A program made the translations under genes and the position numbers. The notes under the pieces are model-generated. The model searched no databases and was not told where the DNA came from. It saw nothing but the letters and a program-made list of their open reading frames with translations. Positions 1 to 8,105 of a DNA stretch of 64,000 nt are shown one piece after another; within the stretch, counting starts at the first letter, position 1, and every line of letters begins with the position of its first letter. Source of the DNA: an uncultured Bacteroidales bacterium (GTDB lineage: Bacteria > Bacteroidota > Bacteroidia > Bacteroidales > Paludibacteraceae); NCBI GenBank assembly GCA_902779705.1, contig CACZCR010000006.1, positions 1-64,000 of the forward strand, given 5' to 3'.

Positions 1-1
1 T

Positions 2-280
2 CCGGGTGTTAAGAAAGAGTACTGCCGAGTACATGTCGATGAAGACCACAACCTGTGTGTTGCCATCGAGAACAAGTTCGAGCACAAGGAAGAAGACAAG
101 CATTCGCACTATCTCAGACGCGAGTTTGCTTACACCAACTTCGAGCAGAAGTACACCTTGCCGGACAATGTGGACGAGGAAAAGATCGCCGCTAAGGTTG
201 AAGATGGTATCTTGACGATTGAGTTGCCGAAGACCAAACGCGAAGAAGGCAAGACCACTCGCCAAATAGCCATCTCATAA
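2..280 (+). CDS. Small heat-shock protein (Hsp20/alpha-crystallin), C-terminal part
   Basis: The frame is open from the window edge to a TAA at 278-280, giving 92 residues with no start codon, so the gene begins outside the window. The segment reads as the alpha-crystallin domain of an ATP-independent holdase chaperone: an early VAIENK beta strand, then FERKY-like FEQKYTLPDNVDEEKIAAK, and finally EDGILTIELPK, the hallmark A-x-x-x-DGxLxIxxPK end of the family. The tail EEGKTTRQIAIS ends in the short IxI-type segment that mediates oligomerisation in this family. A rho-independent terminator follows within 20 bp, so this is the last gene of its transcript. Confidence 0.9.
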   Translation, partial: PGVKKEYCRVHVDEDHNLCVAIENKFEHKEEDKHSHYLRREFAYTNFEQKYTLPDNVDEEKIAAKVEDGILTIELPKTKREEGKTTRQIAIS

Positions 281-298
281 CAAAGGTTTGTTAACAAG

Positions 299-330
299 AA
301 AAGCACTCCTAAGCGAGTGCTTTTCTTTGT
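299..330 (+). terminator. Rho-independent terminator after the Hsp20 gene
   Basis: A perfect 10-bp stem (AAAAGCACTC with GAGTGCTTTT) and a 6-nt loop, followed by a T-rich run, lies 18 bp after the Hsp20 stop codon. Confidence 0.85.
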
Positions 331-550
331 TTTATTACAAGAGTTGGTACCACATTTATTGCATGGATTGCAGAATTGCACATCATTTTGTGTCGTTGGA
401 GGGCATTATATAATATAATATATTATATTATTATAATGACTATTTATTTGGGGTGGTTGAAGCCACATTGTTATGCAATTTTGCAATTGATGCAATTTTT
501 GATGGTAAGTTTTATAAATTTGCATTTTTTGCATTTTTTTTGTGAAAAAA

Positions 551-583
551 TTTGCAAAACACAATTTGTTCATCGTATCTTTG
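551..583 (+). promoter_or_regulatory. Bacteroidota-type promoter, distal to pfkA
   Basis: TTTG at 551-554 and TATCTTTG at 576-583 with a 21-bp spacer match the -33/-7 consensus of the Bacteroidota primary sigma factor. Confidence 0.7.
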
Positions 584-673
584 CACCAGATTTGAAAAAC
601 GCGAGTGATCGTACTTATATCGGTATTACATCGTACTTTTATCGACCCCTAATCCACTAATTAGTGTCAAACA

Positions 674-705
674 CTTGCATATATCAAAAAAAAGTCGTAA
701 TTTTG
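674..705 (+). promoter_or_regulatory. Bacteroidota-type promoter, proximal to pfkA
   Basis: CTTG at 674-677 and TAATTTTG at 698-705 with a 20-bp spacer. The -33 box extends into GCATATATC, as in several other promoters of this window. The predicted start site lies about 20 bp upstream of the pfkA ATG. Confidence 0.75.
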
Positions 706-732
706 CATCAGATTTTATTAAACATTAACATT

Positions 733-1716
733 ATGGAATATAAAATTAAAACTATCGGAGTGCTGACCTCAGGCGGCGATGCTCCGGGAATGAATGCAGC
801 AGTGCGCGCCGTCACTCGCGCTGCTATCGCTAACAACATCCGCGTCAAGGCCATCTTCCGCGGCTACAAAGGCCTCATGGACGACGAAGTACAGGAGTTT
901 ACTACCCAGGATGTGAGCGGTATTATCCAGCGCGGAGGTACGATCCTCAAATCTGCCAGAAGCGATGAGTTCAAGACTCCCGAGGGACGCAAGCGCGCGT
1001 ACGATACCATTCAAAAAGAGCAGATTGATGCCCTGATCGTCATCGGTGGAGATGGCACTTTTACCGGCGCAAGACTCCTTGCACAGGAGTATAACATCCC
1101 CATCATCGGCGTCCCGGGTACGATCGACAATGACCTCTGGGGAACGGATTCCACCATCGGCTACGATACCGCGCTCAACACTATTATGGATTGTGTGGAC
1201 AAACTCCGTGACACCGGTACAAGCCACGAGCGCCTTTTCTTGGTCGAAGTCATGGGACGTGACGCCGGCTTCCTCACTCTCAACGCCGCTATAGCCGCAG
1301 GAGCAGAAGCTGCCATCATCCCCGAACGGGCTACCCTCGAGGAACAGCTGGAGGCAGCAATAGGGCAGGGAAGACGCAAACACAAGAATAGCGGTATAGT
1401 CCTCGTTCAAGAGCACGCTATCCCTGGCGGAGCACAAGCCGTCGCTAAAATCATCGAAGAGGCTCATCCTGAGTATGGTACGCGTGTCACTATTTTGGGA
1501 CACCTCCAGCGCGGTGGATCGCCTTCTGCTTTCGACCGTATCCTCGCTTCACGCCTCGGATGCGCCGCAGTACAAGCGCTCCTCGACGAACAGCGATCGA
1601 TCATGGTCGGACTCCAAAACGGCGAAGTCATTTATGTCCCACTGACCAAAGCGATCAAGGAGAAAAAAGATATCAAAGATGACAAGTGGCAGGCTCTACA
1701 GGTCCTCAGCATCTAA
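733..1716 (+). CDS. pfkA: ATP-dependent 6-phosphofructokinase
   Basis: This enzyme phosphorylates fructose 6-phosphate to fructose 1,6-bisphosphate in glycolysis. The 327-residue product has the usual bacterial PfkA length. Visible motifs are SGGDAPG (13-19), GGDGT (105-109), PGTIDND (128-134, with the catalytic Asp) and, later, MGRDAGFL and [13 protein letters not shown]. Gly after GGD and Gly in PGTIDND point to ATP rather than pyrophosphate as donor. The frame is open further upstream to 664, but that would start before the proximal promoter and add residues foreign to the family, so the ATG at 733 is chosen. It is followed by the TtcA-like gene after 43 bp. Confidence 0.95.
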   Translation: MEYKIKTIGVLTSGGDAPGMNAAVRAVTRAAIANNIRVKAIFRGYKGLMDDEVQEFTTQDVSGIIQRGGTILKSARSDEFKTPEGRKRAYDTIQKEQIDALIVIGGDGTFTGARLLAQEYNIPIIGVPGTIDNDLWGTDSTIGYDTALNTIMDCVDKLRDTGTSHERLFLVEVMGRDAGFLTLNAAIAAGAEAAIIPERATLEEQLEAAIGQGRRKHKNSGIVLVQEHAIPGGAQAVAKIIEEAHPEYGTRVTILGHLQRGGSPSAFDRILASRLGCAAVQALLDEQRSIMVGLQNGEVIYVPLTKAIKEKKDIKDDKWQALQVLSI

Positions 1717-1759
1717 TTCTCCAATATCCAATACCTTTGCAGTCACCTGTAGGTTAACC

Positions 1760-2518
1760 ATGGAACTGAGTGCTGAACAGAAAGAGTTGGTTCGATTGAA
1801 CAGTCGTATCACCAAACGGTTTCACAAAGCTTGTGCCGGCTATGGACTGATAGCCGACGGCGACCATATACTGATTGGTCTGAGCGGTGGTAAGGATAGC
1901 CTGGCTTTGGTGGAACTGCTTGGCAAACGCGCGCGCGTGCACGTTCCTTCTTTCCGCGTGAGCGCTATACATGTGCGCGTGAAAGAACGCGACTATCTGA
2001 CCGACACCGGTTATCTGGAGCGTTTCTGCGCGGAATATAATGTGCCGCTGCATATAGTGGACACGCAGATAACAGACATGCCCGACAAACATCAGCCCAA
2101 AGATCCCTGTTTTCTCTGTTCTTGGTATAGACGCAAGGCAATGTTCGACCTAGCCCAAGAGCTTGGATGCAACAAGATAGCGTTGGGACATCACCAAGAC
2201 GACTTGGTGGAGACTTTTCTGATGAACATCCTCTTTCAAGGAGCTGTAGCTACTATCCCTCCCGTGCTCCACATGGACAAGATGCCGATCACTATGATAC
2301 GGCCTTTGTGCCTCATACCTGAGCAGGATATAGCGCGCTATGCCCAATTGCGTAACTATCAAAAACAAACCAAACTCTGTCCTTTTGAGCATGTGTCCTC
2401 GCGTGCCAAAGTCAAAGGACTGATCTCCCAACTTCAGACACTCAATCCTGAAGTGCGCGAGACACTCTATGCTGCTATGGGAAATATCAAAAACGACTAT
2501 TTACCTCATCTATTATGA
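1760..2518 (+). CDS. ttcA: TtcA-like tRNA 2-thiocytidine biosynthesis protein
   Basis: This is a PP-loop ATPase of the TtcA family, which activates cytidine 32 of tRNA by adenylation before sulfur insertion. The 252-residue product carries the PP-loop SGGKDS (42-47), the CxxC pair C117/C120 (in DPCFLC) that binds the iron-sulfur cluster, GHHQDD, and a further Cys in KLCPF. The ATG at 1760 gives the family N-terminus; the frame is open upstream to 1679, but that part overlaps pfkA. Its stop overlaps the start of the DUF486 gene (ATGA), so the two are translationally coupled. Confidence 0.85.
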   Translation: MELSAEQKELVRLNSRITKRFHKACAGYGLIADGDHILIGLSGGKDSLALVELLGKRARVHVPSFRVSAIHVRVKERDYLTDTGYLERFCAEYNVPLHIVDTQITDMPDKHQPKDPCFLCSWYRRKAMFDLAQELGCNKIALGHHQDDLVETFLMNILFQGAVATIPPVLHMDKMPITMIRPLCLIPEQDIARYAQLRNYQKQTKLCPFEHVSSRAKVKGLISQLQTLNPEVRETLYAAMGNIKNDYLPHLL

Positions 2519-2886
2519 ACGGAATCTATACAATACTGCTGCTGATTGTCAGCAATATCTTTATGACCTTTGCTTGGTACGGTCATCTCAAGCTTCAGTC
2601 AATGAACATCATCTCTGACCATACACCTCTGATCATGGTCATTCTTATGTCGTGGATGCTGGCTCTGCCGGAGTATGCTTGCCAAGTACCGGCTAATAGA
2701 ATCGGTTTTGACGGCAATGGGGGAATGTTCAACCTGATGCAACTCAAGGTCATCCAAGAGGTCATCTCCATCACCGTCTTCACGCTGTTTACCATCCTGG
2801 TGTTCAAAGGTCAGAGTCTGCACTGGAACCACCTGGCAGCGTTCGGCTGCCTGGTAATGGCGGTCTATTTTGTTTTCTTGAAATAA
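2515..2886 (+). CDS. DMT-superfamily membrane protein, DUF486
   Basis: The 123-residue protein has four hydrophobic segments (about 3-22, 38-55, 78-97 and 103-122) and the conserved loop LPEYACQVPANRIG of the DUF486 family, a small relative of drug/metabolite transporters. Its substrate is unknown. It overlaps ttcA by 4 bp and converges on the minus-strand LRR gene with only 6 bp between them, so no separate terminator could be placed. Confidence 0.85.
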   Translation: MNGIYTILLLIVSNIFMTFAWYGHLKLQSMNIISDHTPLIMVILMSWMLALPEYACQVPANRIGFDGNGGMFNLMQLKVIQEVISITVFTLFTILVFKGQSLHWNHLAAFGCLVMAVYFVFLK

Positions 2887-2892
2887 GAACGG

Positions 2893-3714
2893 CTATCGTT
2901 TGCGCTTTTGCTCGACTAGCATGTCCTTGTACTCGGACATATTATTGCGGTCCAGTACGCGGCGATAGTGCCATTTGGTGCCCTTGGGAATGCGTAACTC
3001 CTGAAGATTATCGCACTTATGCAAGGCCATCGGATGAATCGTATCCACTCGTCCTAAGAACGTGATATGCTGCAGATTGGTGCAGTTGCCAAAGGTCATA
3101 TGCCGCAAGGCTTTGACCTTTTGCGGTATTGTGATACTGTCCAACATCGCGCAGTCAAAGAAGGCACTCTCGCCGATATATTCTACCGTGTTGGGCAACT
3201 CTATATTGTTCAACTCAGCACACATGTCAAACGCGCTCGTTCCTATATAAACTACACTATCCGGCATCGTAAAATCGTGCAGACGAAAACAATAGGCAAA
3301 CGTGTTGTTGCGTATCGAGTCCAATTTTGGAGGCATGGTTACGGTCTGCAGATTGTCGCAGAAACGGAATGCTCCGGCCCCTATATACCATACCGTAGAA
3401 GGGATATTCACTTCCCTTAACTTGCGGCAACCGGCAAACGAACGAGCACCAATCTGTTCCATACCTTCCTTCATGTGCACCTTACGCAGCGACTCGCAGA
3501 AATAGAAGGTATAACGCGAGATAAACTTAGCCGACGCAGGTATATCCACTTCGCGTAGCAATATGTTGTCCGGCACATCGCGGTAGTCGATGTGATCCTT
3601 TCCCTCCGGATAACTCAGATACGTAACGCGATGCAGGACAAAGCCTCCGACTACAGCCCCTACGGCTACGATGCACGAGATGATGATGAGGATTATTTTG
3701 GTGCGTTTGCTCAT
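2893..3714 (-). CDS. Membrane-anchored BspA-type leucine-rich repeat protein
   Basis: The 273-residue protein starts with a short basic stretch and one transmembrane helix (about 7-28). Seven or so LRR_5 (BspA/TpLRR) units follow, each with the pattern I-x-x-x-x-F-x-x-C-x-x-L-x-x-[IV]-x-[IL]-P. The family is found on cell surfaces, often in adhesion. There is no cleavage site after the helix, so it is probably anchored to the inner membrane with the repeats in the periplasm. It overlaps the next gene upstream, another LRR protein, by 4 bp (ATGA), and is the last gene of the eight-gene operon. Confidence 0.85.
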   Translation of the reverse strand: MSKRTKIILIIISCIVAVGAVVGGFVLHRVTYLSYPEGKDHIDYRDVPDNILLREVDIPASAKFISRYTFYFCESLRKVHMKEGMEQIGARSFAGCRKLREVNIPSTVWYIGAGAFRFCDNLQTVTMPPKLDSIRNNTFAYCFRLHDFTMPDSVVYIGTSAFDMCAELNNIELPNTVEYIGESAFFDCAMLDSITIPQKVKALRHMTFGNCTNLQHITFLGRVDTIHPMALHKCDNLQELRIPKGTKWHYRRVLDRNNMSEYKDMLVEQKRKR

Positions 3715-4835
3715 TGTTCGTAGATGATTTTGTGATAGTATTTAGGAATCATTTTTTTGATTCGTTTGCGTTGTCCTACCGGTATGCAGATACGCTCCAA
3801 TGCCGTGCAGTTGTCCAGCGCCGTGGGCTCGATATATTCGATGTTGGACGACAGATAGAGCGACTGCAAGAACCGACATCCGTCAAAGCATGAGGCGCCT
3901 ATATACCGCACGTTGTTGAGGCGTGCGATACGAATACCGGAGAAATAGAATGCGCGTTGTGCGAGACTGTCCACCGACATAGGCAGCGTCACCTCGCGCA
4001 GGTCATTACATTCGGCAAAACAGTTGTACGGTATGGTCTTCAGCCCCTCCGTCAGATCGATGTACTTGAGACTCTGACATCCGTAGAACGCCCACTCGCC
4101 GAGCGAGTCCAGCGTCGATGGTAGCGTCACCGTCTTCAGCGCCACACAGCCGGCAAAAGCAGCATAGCCGATTGTCTTCACTCCTTTCGGAATAAAGGCT
4201 TCTTCGATGTTCGACCGATAGGCAAAAGCTTGTGTATCAATCCATCTGAGCGTGTCGGGTAGGGTGGTACGTGTACATGTGGCAAACAGCCTGCCGGTGG
4301 CTTTCTCTATGATACCGTTACAGTTCTGACGACTGTCATAACGGGCATTCTCTGCCGCTACACTCATCCGCCTCAGTTTGGTGCAACCGATAAACACCTG
4401 CTCACCTATCGAGTCTACCGATGCCGGTATATCGATATAACTGAGACTGGTGCATCGGTAGAATGCTTCGTCGCCTATACGTCTCAAACTGTCAGGCAAT
4501 GTCAAGCTGTCCAGCGATGACAACTCAGCCAAAGCGGCACTGTCGATATAGCGCAGCGTCGAAGGCAGACTGATGCGGCGCAACTTGGTACAGTCGTGAA
4601 ACGCACGACGACCGATACCTACCACCTGATAGGTGTGGTCACTGTCACTCACCTGCGCAGGAATAGTCAACTTGCGTAGTCGCTTATACAGTTTGACGGC
4701 ATCGGGATATTCATACGTCACCTCCACTTCCTGCTCCGATAGAATGGAGTAGAACAGGTGCCCCGCCTGAAAATCATATGCCAACAAACTAAGCGGCAGT
4801 AATAGTAGCAATATGGTGTACTTAGTTCGTCTCAT
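3711..4835 (-). CDS. Secreted BspA-type leucine-rich repeat protein
   Basis: The 374-residue product has an N-terminal signal peptide (hydrophobic core LLLLLPLSLLAYD) and about ten LRR_5 units such as IGRRAFHDCTKLRRISLPSTLRYI. A non-LRR interruption near residues 160-185 (YDSRQNCNGIIEKATGRLFATC) is typical of BspA proteins, which carry the phrase N-G-I-I. No type IX sorting tail is visible. Role: probably extracellular or periplasmic protein-protein interaction. It overlaps the TPR gene by 14 bp and the second LRR gene by 4 bp, so the three are likely made together. Confidence 0.85.
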   Translation of the reverse strand: MRRTKYTILLLLLPLSLLAYDFQAGHLFYSILSEQEVEVTYEYPDAVKLYKRLRKLTIPAQVSDSDHTYQVVGIGRRAFHDCTKLRRISLPSTLRYIDSAALAELSSLDSLTLPDSLRRIGDEAFYRCTSLSYIDIPASVDSIGEQVFIGCTKLRRMSVAAENARYDSRQNCNGIIEKATGRLFATCTRTTLPDTLRWIDTQAFAYRSNIEEAFIPKGVKTIGYAAFAGCVALKTVTLPSTLDSLGEWAFYGCQSLKYIDLTEGLKTIPYNCFAECNDLREVTLPMSVDSLAQRAFYFSGIRIARLNNVRYIGASCFDGCRFLQSLYLSSNIEYIEPTALDNCTALERICIPVGQRKRIKKMIPKYYHKIIYEQ

Positions 4836-6168
4836 TGTTCATTATGTGTTGGTATCGTTCGGTTAGTCTGATGGCTTGCAGTTCCGGGCTGTAGCGTATA
4901 GATACCTTGCTTGGATAACCCATCCGGACAGCTTGCTCCAGCATGTCGAGCCCCTTCTGTTCATCGCCCAATAGCGCGTAGAAACAGGCGGCGGAGAAAT
5001 AGATGTCCCGTTGAGGATCTGTCTGCAGCATATGTTCTTGCCATGCTTGTGCCTCGTCCCTGTCACCCAGATACAGTAGCGCAAACTGCCGAACACTATT
5101 GTGATACGAGGTGTCTTCCTCCAGTATGGTTTCAAAATCTTCGTTGGCCACCAATGTGTCACCGCTGGCCAGATAACTCATCGCGCGGAACAAGTATGCA
5201 TGTGGGTTCTTAATCCGGTCATGGCGTATACTCTCGTCCAGGGCTTCTATGGCTTCGGCATACCGTTTCTGATAGTAGTACATACACCCTAACAGATGGT
5301 ATGCCATCGATGCATGTGTTGTGTCCGCCTGTCCGGCCAATAGCCAGTCTTTCTCGGCCTCTTTGAGCTGTTCTTGTTCAAAAGCACATTGACCGTGCAG
5401 CAGGTACAACGAGTAGTCGTTTGGTTCCGATCGTAGCAACCGCTCTACACAGGCTTGCGCTTGTGGCCACTGACCGTTATGATAGTAGGCTATCAACTCG
5501 CCTCCCACCACTTGATACAACGCCTTAGAGTAGGCTACGCGGTACATGGTCTGTACATCGCCTTCAGAGTGGTTGTAGGCCGAGTCTAACTTCCGAATCA
5601 GATACTCGTTGGCCGCCGAATCAGGGATACTCAGCAGTAAATCTTCCTGCTCGGGGGCATAGTGCTCCGATTGCATAAAACGGTACATATAGGCCACATG
5701 TGTGTCAACAGCGCCTCGATAATCACCTTGCAGATAGCTATTCAGCGCTTTCAACCGCTGGGCTTCCAGCAGTTGTGGATCTAATCGCAGTGCTTTATCC
5801 AAGTGTGCTGCAGCCTCGTCGGTCGAATCGATGTACATCAGCGCACGGGCATACTCCATATGATACACAGCACTATCCGGTGCATACACACATGCTTGTC
5901 GGTAGTTCTCTGCCGCCAAAGGCAGATACTCTTTGGTCATAGCTATCTCGGCACGAGTGGCATAGCACTTGGCACAACACGGATCGTACTCCAAGGCGAT
6001 GGTCATATACTCATACGCCTCGACGATGTCGCCTTGTTCCATGCATAGCTCGGCCAGCCGTATATGTGTGTCGCGCTGGGCGATAAGCTTCTGCTCCTTG
6101 CTGGGACGCGCCGCTATCATCGGCAGCGCGCAGCAGACCAATACTATGTATGCAACAGCCTTTCTCAC
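4822..6168 (-). CDS. Exported tetratricopeptide repeat protein
   Basis: The 448-residue protein has a signal peptide (hydrophobic core about 5-19) and many TPR units, for example the run GDIVEAYEYMTIALEYDP and later KRYAEAIEALDESIRH. TPR superhelices bind partner proteins; no catalytic motif is visible. It begins with GTG, overlapping the TGA of the MBL hydrolase gene, and its end overlaps the first LRR gene. The tight linkage suggests that the TPR and two LRR proteins form one envelope module. Confidence 0.8.
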   Translation of the reverse strand: MRKAVAYIVLVCCALPMIAARPSKEQKLIAQRDTHIRLAELCMEQGDIVEAYEYMTIALEYDPCCAKCYATRAEIAMTKEYLPLAAENYRQACVYAPDSAVYHMEYARALMYIDSTDEAAAHLDKALRLDPQLLEAQRLKALNSYLQGDYRGAVDTHVAYMYRFMQSEHYAPEQEDLLLSIPDSAANEYLIRKLDSAYNHSEGDVQTMYRVAYSKALYQVVGGELIAYYHNGQWPQAQACVERLLRSEPNDYSLYLLHGQCAFEQEQLKEAEKDWLLAGQADTTHASMAYHLLGCMYYYQKRYAEAIEALDESIRHDRIKNPHAYLFRAMSYLASGDTLVANEDFETILEEDTSYHNSVRQFALLYLGDRDEAQAWQEHMLQTDPQRDIYFSAACFYALLGDEQKGLDMLEQAVRMGYPSKVSIRYSPELQAIRLTERYQHIMNNETN

Positions 6169-6710
6169 ACGAACGGATTATACTGTCTCTCGTGTCCGAT
6201 ACTGGTCATTGGACCGTGTCCCGGATATACGTCTATGTCGTCGTCTAGCTCCATCAACCGCTTGAGCGACTTGCGAAGAGTCGCCATATCACCGCCGTCC
6301 AAGTCAGTGCGACCAACCATCTCTAAGAACAGCGTGTCGCCGGTGAAGATCTTCTTCTCGGTCGGCAGATAGAAACATACCGAGTCCTCCTTATGTCCCG
6401 GGGTAGGGATCACCTCTATCGGAATAGTCCAACCTTTCTGAGTCAAACTGCTCAACTTGTCGCCCAGCTTCTCTATCTTGAGTCCGTACTTCATCTCCAG
6501 CCACATAGCGCCGCACACATGGTCGGGATGCGAATGCGTCACCAGTAGCGCTATCGGGTCTAACTGCTTCTTGGCAATATAGTCGGCAAAACGCTGCTCT
6601 TCACGCTCATCCCACATACCGGCATCGATGATCACGGCATGCTTTTGCTCGTCCGACAGCACGTAGGTACACTCGCGGAACGGATTGAAATAGAAGGTCT
6701 TGATCTCCAT
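6165..6710 (-). CDS. MBL-fold hydrolase (glyoxalase II-like)
   Basis: The 181-residue enzyme has the metallo-beta-lactamase metal-binding motif THSHPDH (58-64), then TPGHKEDS, FTGDTLF with the bridging Asp, GRTDLDGGD, and the final His in YPGHGPMTSIGHER. It matches the compact YcbL-like group of hydroxyacylglutathione-hydrolase relatives, which lack the C-terminal substrate domain of true glyoxalase II. Substrate is therefore uncertain. It is cytoplasmic and lies 12 bp downstream of rsmG in the operon. Confidence 0.85.
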   Translation of the reverse strand: MEIKTFYFNPFRECTYVLSDEQKHAVIIDAGMWDEREEQRFADYIAKKQLDPIALLVTHSHPDHVCGAMWLEMKYGLKIEKLGDKLSSLTQKGWTIPIEVIPTPGHKEDSVCFYLPTEKKIFTGDTLFLEMVGRTDLDGGDMATLRKSLKRLMELDDDIDVYPGHGPMTSIGHERQYNPFV

Positions 6711-6722
6711 AGCTACACTAGT

Positions 6723-7340
6723 TTAATGTTTGGGCAGGTAGATGACATACTTCTCCTTAAACCACTCGTCTTCCACAAACTCACTGATCGGCGTCACTTC
6801 GGCTATCGAACGGAAAGGCTTGATCTCTTCCTTCAAATCGCCGCCTTTGAGTATCAACCAGCCATTAGGCATGCCGTTGCGTTGTTTGCTATCGATGTTC
6901 TTGCGGGTCAACTTGACCAAGTCCGGCAAAGGCATCACACCGCGCGATACCACAAAATCGTACTGACGTTTCTCGTCTTCTATGCGCGACTGGATACAGT
7001 CCACGTTCTCGAGCCCTATCCGGTCAGCGACATCCTGTGCCACCCGTATCTTCTTGCCGATCGAGTCCAGCAGGGTGAAGTGGCACTCCGGAAACAAGAT
7101 CGCCAAGGGTATACCCGGAAAACCTCCTCCCGTACCTACGTCTATCACTTTCGAACCCGGCTGAAAACGCAACACCTCGGCGATGGATAGCGAGTGCAGT
7201 ATGTGGTGATCGTACAGATGATCGATATCCTTGCGGGATATCACATTGATCTTGCTATTCCAATCACGGTAAAGCACGTCAAGCTGAGCAAACTGCTCAG
7301 CCTGACGATCGCTTAACGTAAAGTATTCAGAAATGATCAT
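6723..7340 (-). CDS. rsmG: 16S rRNA (guanine-527 N7) methyltransferase
   Basis: RsmG (GidB) methylates G527 of 16S rRNA using S-adenosylmethionine. The 205-residue length is normal. The SAM-binding motif VIDVGTGGGFPGIPLAI (65-81) and the later SRIE and VVSRGVMPL segments identify the family. It lies between yebC (11 bp upstream) and the MBL hydrolase gene in the minus-strand operon. Confidence 0.95.
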   Translation of the reverse strand: MIISEYFTLSDRQAEQFAQLDVLYRDWNSKINVISRKDIDHLYDHHILHSLSIAEVLRFQPGSKVIDVGTGGGFPGIPLAILFPECHFTLLDSIGKKIRVAQDVADRIGLENVDCIQSRIEDEKRQYDFVVSRGVMPLPDLVKLTRKNIDSKQRNGMPNGWLILKGGDLKEEIKPFRSIAEVTPISEFVEDEWFKEKYVIYLPKH

Positions 7341-7351
7341 AACAACCTTAC

Positions 7352-8068
7352 CTACGCAAGGTTAGTAAACACGTTCTGTACGTCCTCGTCTTCCTCGATA
7401 CGGTCGATCAGTTTCTGTACCGTCTCCTTCTGGTCGTCAGGCAACTCCTTATAGTCGTTCGGAATGCGGACAAACTCGCAGGACTGGATCTCAAATCCGT
7501 TCTCCTCGAGGTATTTCTGCATAGCATTAGCCTGGTCAAAGTCACCGTAGATGACGATCGTGCCTTCTTCCTCGTCCTTACCCAATTCCTCTACGCCGAA
7601 GTCGATCAACTCTAACTCCAGCTCGTCCAGATCAACACCGTCTTTCATCGTTACGGTGAAGCATGCCTTGCGGTCGAACAAGAACTGCAGACTGCCTTGC
7701 GTACCCAGTGTGCCGCCGAACTTGGTGAAGTAGGAGCGGATATTAGCCACCGTACGCATGTTGTTGTCCGTAGCGGTCTCTACAAAGATAGCGATACCGT
7801 GAGGTGCGTATCCTTCGTAGTTGATCTCCTTATAGCCTTCCGAAGACTTGTCGGTCGCTTTCTTGATGGCGCGATCGATGTTCTCCTTAGGCATGTTCTC
7901 CTTCTTACACTGCTGTATCAACGTACGCAGACGAGGGTTACTATCCGGGTCCGGACCACCATCGCGTGCTGCGATGGTGATTTCCTTACCCAGTTTGGTA
8001 AATGTACGGGCCATATGACCCCAACGTTTCAATTTGGTAGCTTTGCGATATTCAAATGCGCGTCCCAT
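7352..8068 (-). CDS. yebC: YebC/PmpR-family protein
   Basis: The 238-residue protein starts MGRAFEYRKATKLKRWGHMARTF and continues with the conserved EITIAARDGGPDPDSNPRLR, NMPKENIDRAIKKA and YEGYAPHGIAIFVE segments. Members of this family act as transcriptional regulators or, as shown more recently, as factors that relieve ribosome stalling. The N-terminus is of the Bacteroidota type. It lies 37 bp after the OmpA gene with no promoter match between, so it is probably read from the promoter at 12826-12857. Confidence 0.93.
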   Translation of the reverse strand: MGRAFEYRKATKLKRWGHMARTFTKLGKEITIAARDGGPDPDSNPRLRTLIQQCKKENMPKENIDRAIKKATDKSSEGYKEINYEGYAPHGIAIFVETATDNNMRTVANIRSYFTKFGGTLGTQGSLQFLFDRKACFTVTMKDGVDLDELELELIDFGVEELGKDEEEGTIVIYGDFDQANAMQKYLEENGFEIQSCEFVRIPNDYKELPDDQKETVQKLIDRIEEDEDVQNVFTNLA

Positions 8069-8105
8069 ATTACTTGTTTTTATGTTTTACGTTATACTTC
8101 GTTTT

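Larger units (their letters stand above)
281..732. other. Intergenic region upstream of pfkA with AT palindrome
   Basis: No convincing gene is visible. Besides the terminator and two promoters listed separately, there is a perfect 22-bp all-A/T palindrome at 410-431, inside a longer AT-only run from about 407 to 436. A stretch at about 475-500 repeats GCAATT. Two successive promoters about 120 bp apart suggest that pfkA has tandem start sites. Confidence 0.6.

Noticed and set aside
376..660. A 94-codon frame upstream of pfkA
   Set aside because: It runs through an AT palindrome and a promoter, is made of low-complexity sequence, and has no ribosome-binding context.
769..1503. A 244-codon frame antisense to pfkA
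   Set aside because: pfkA is complete with family motifs; the antisense frame is a shadow of its codon use.
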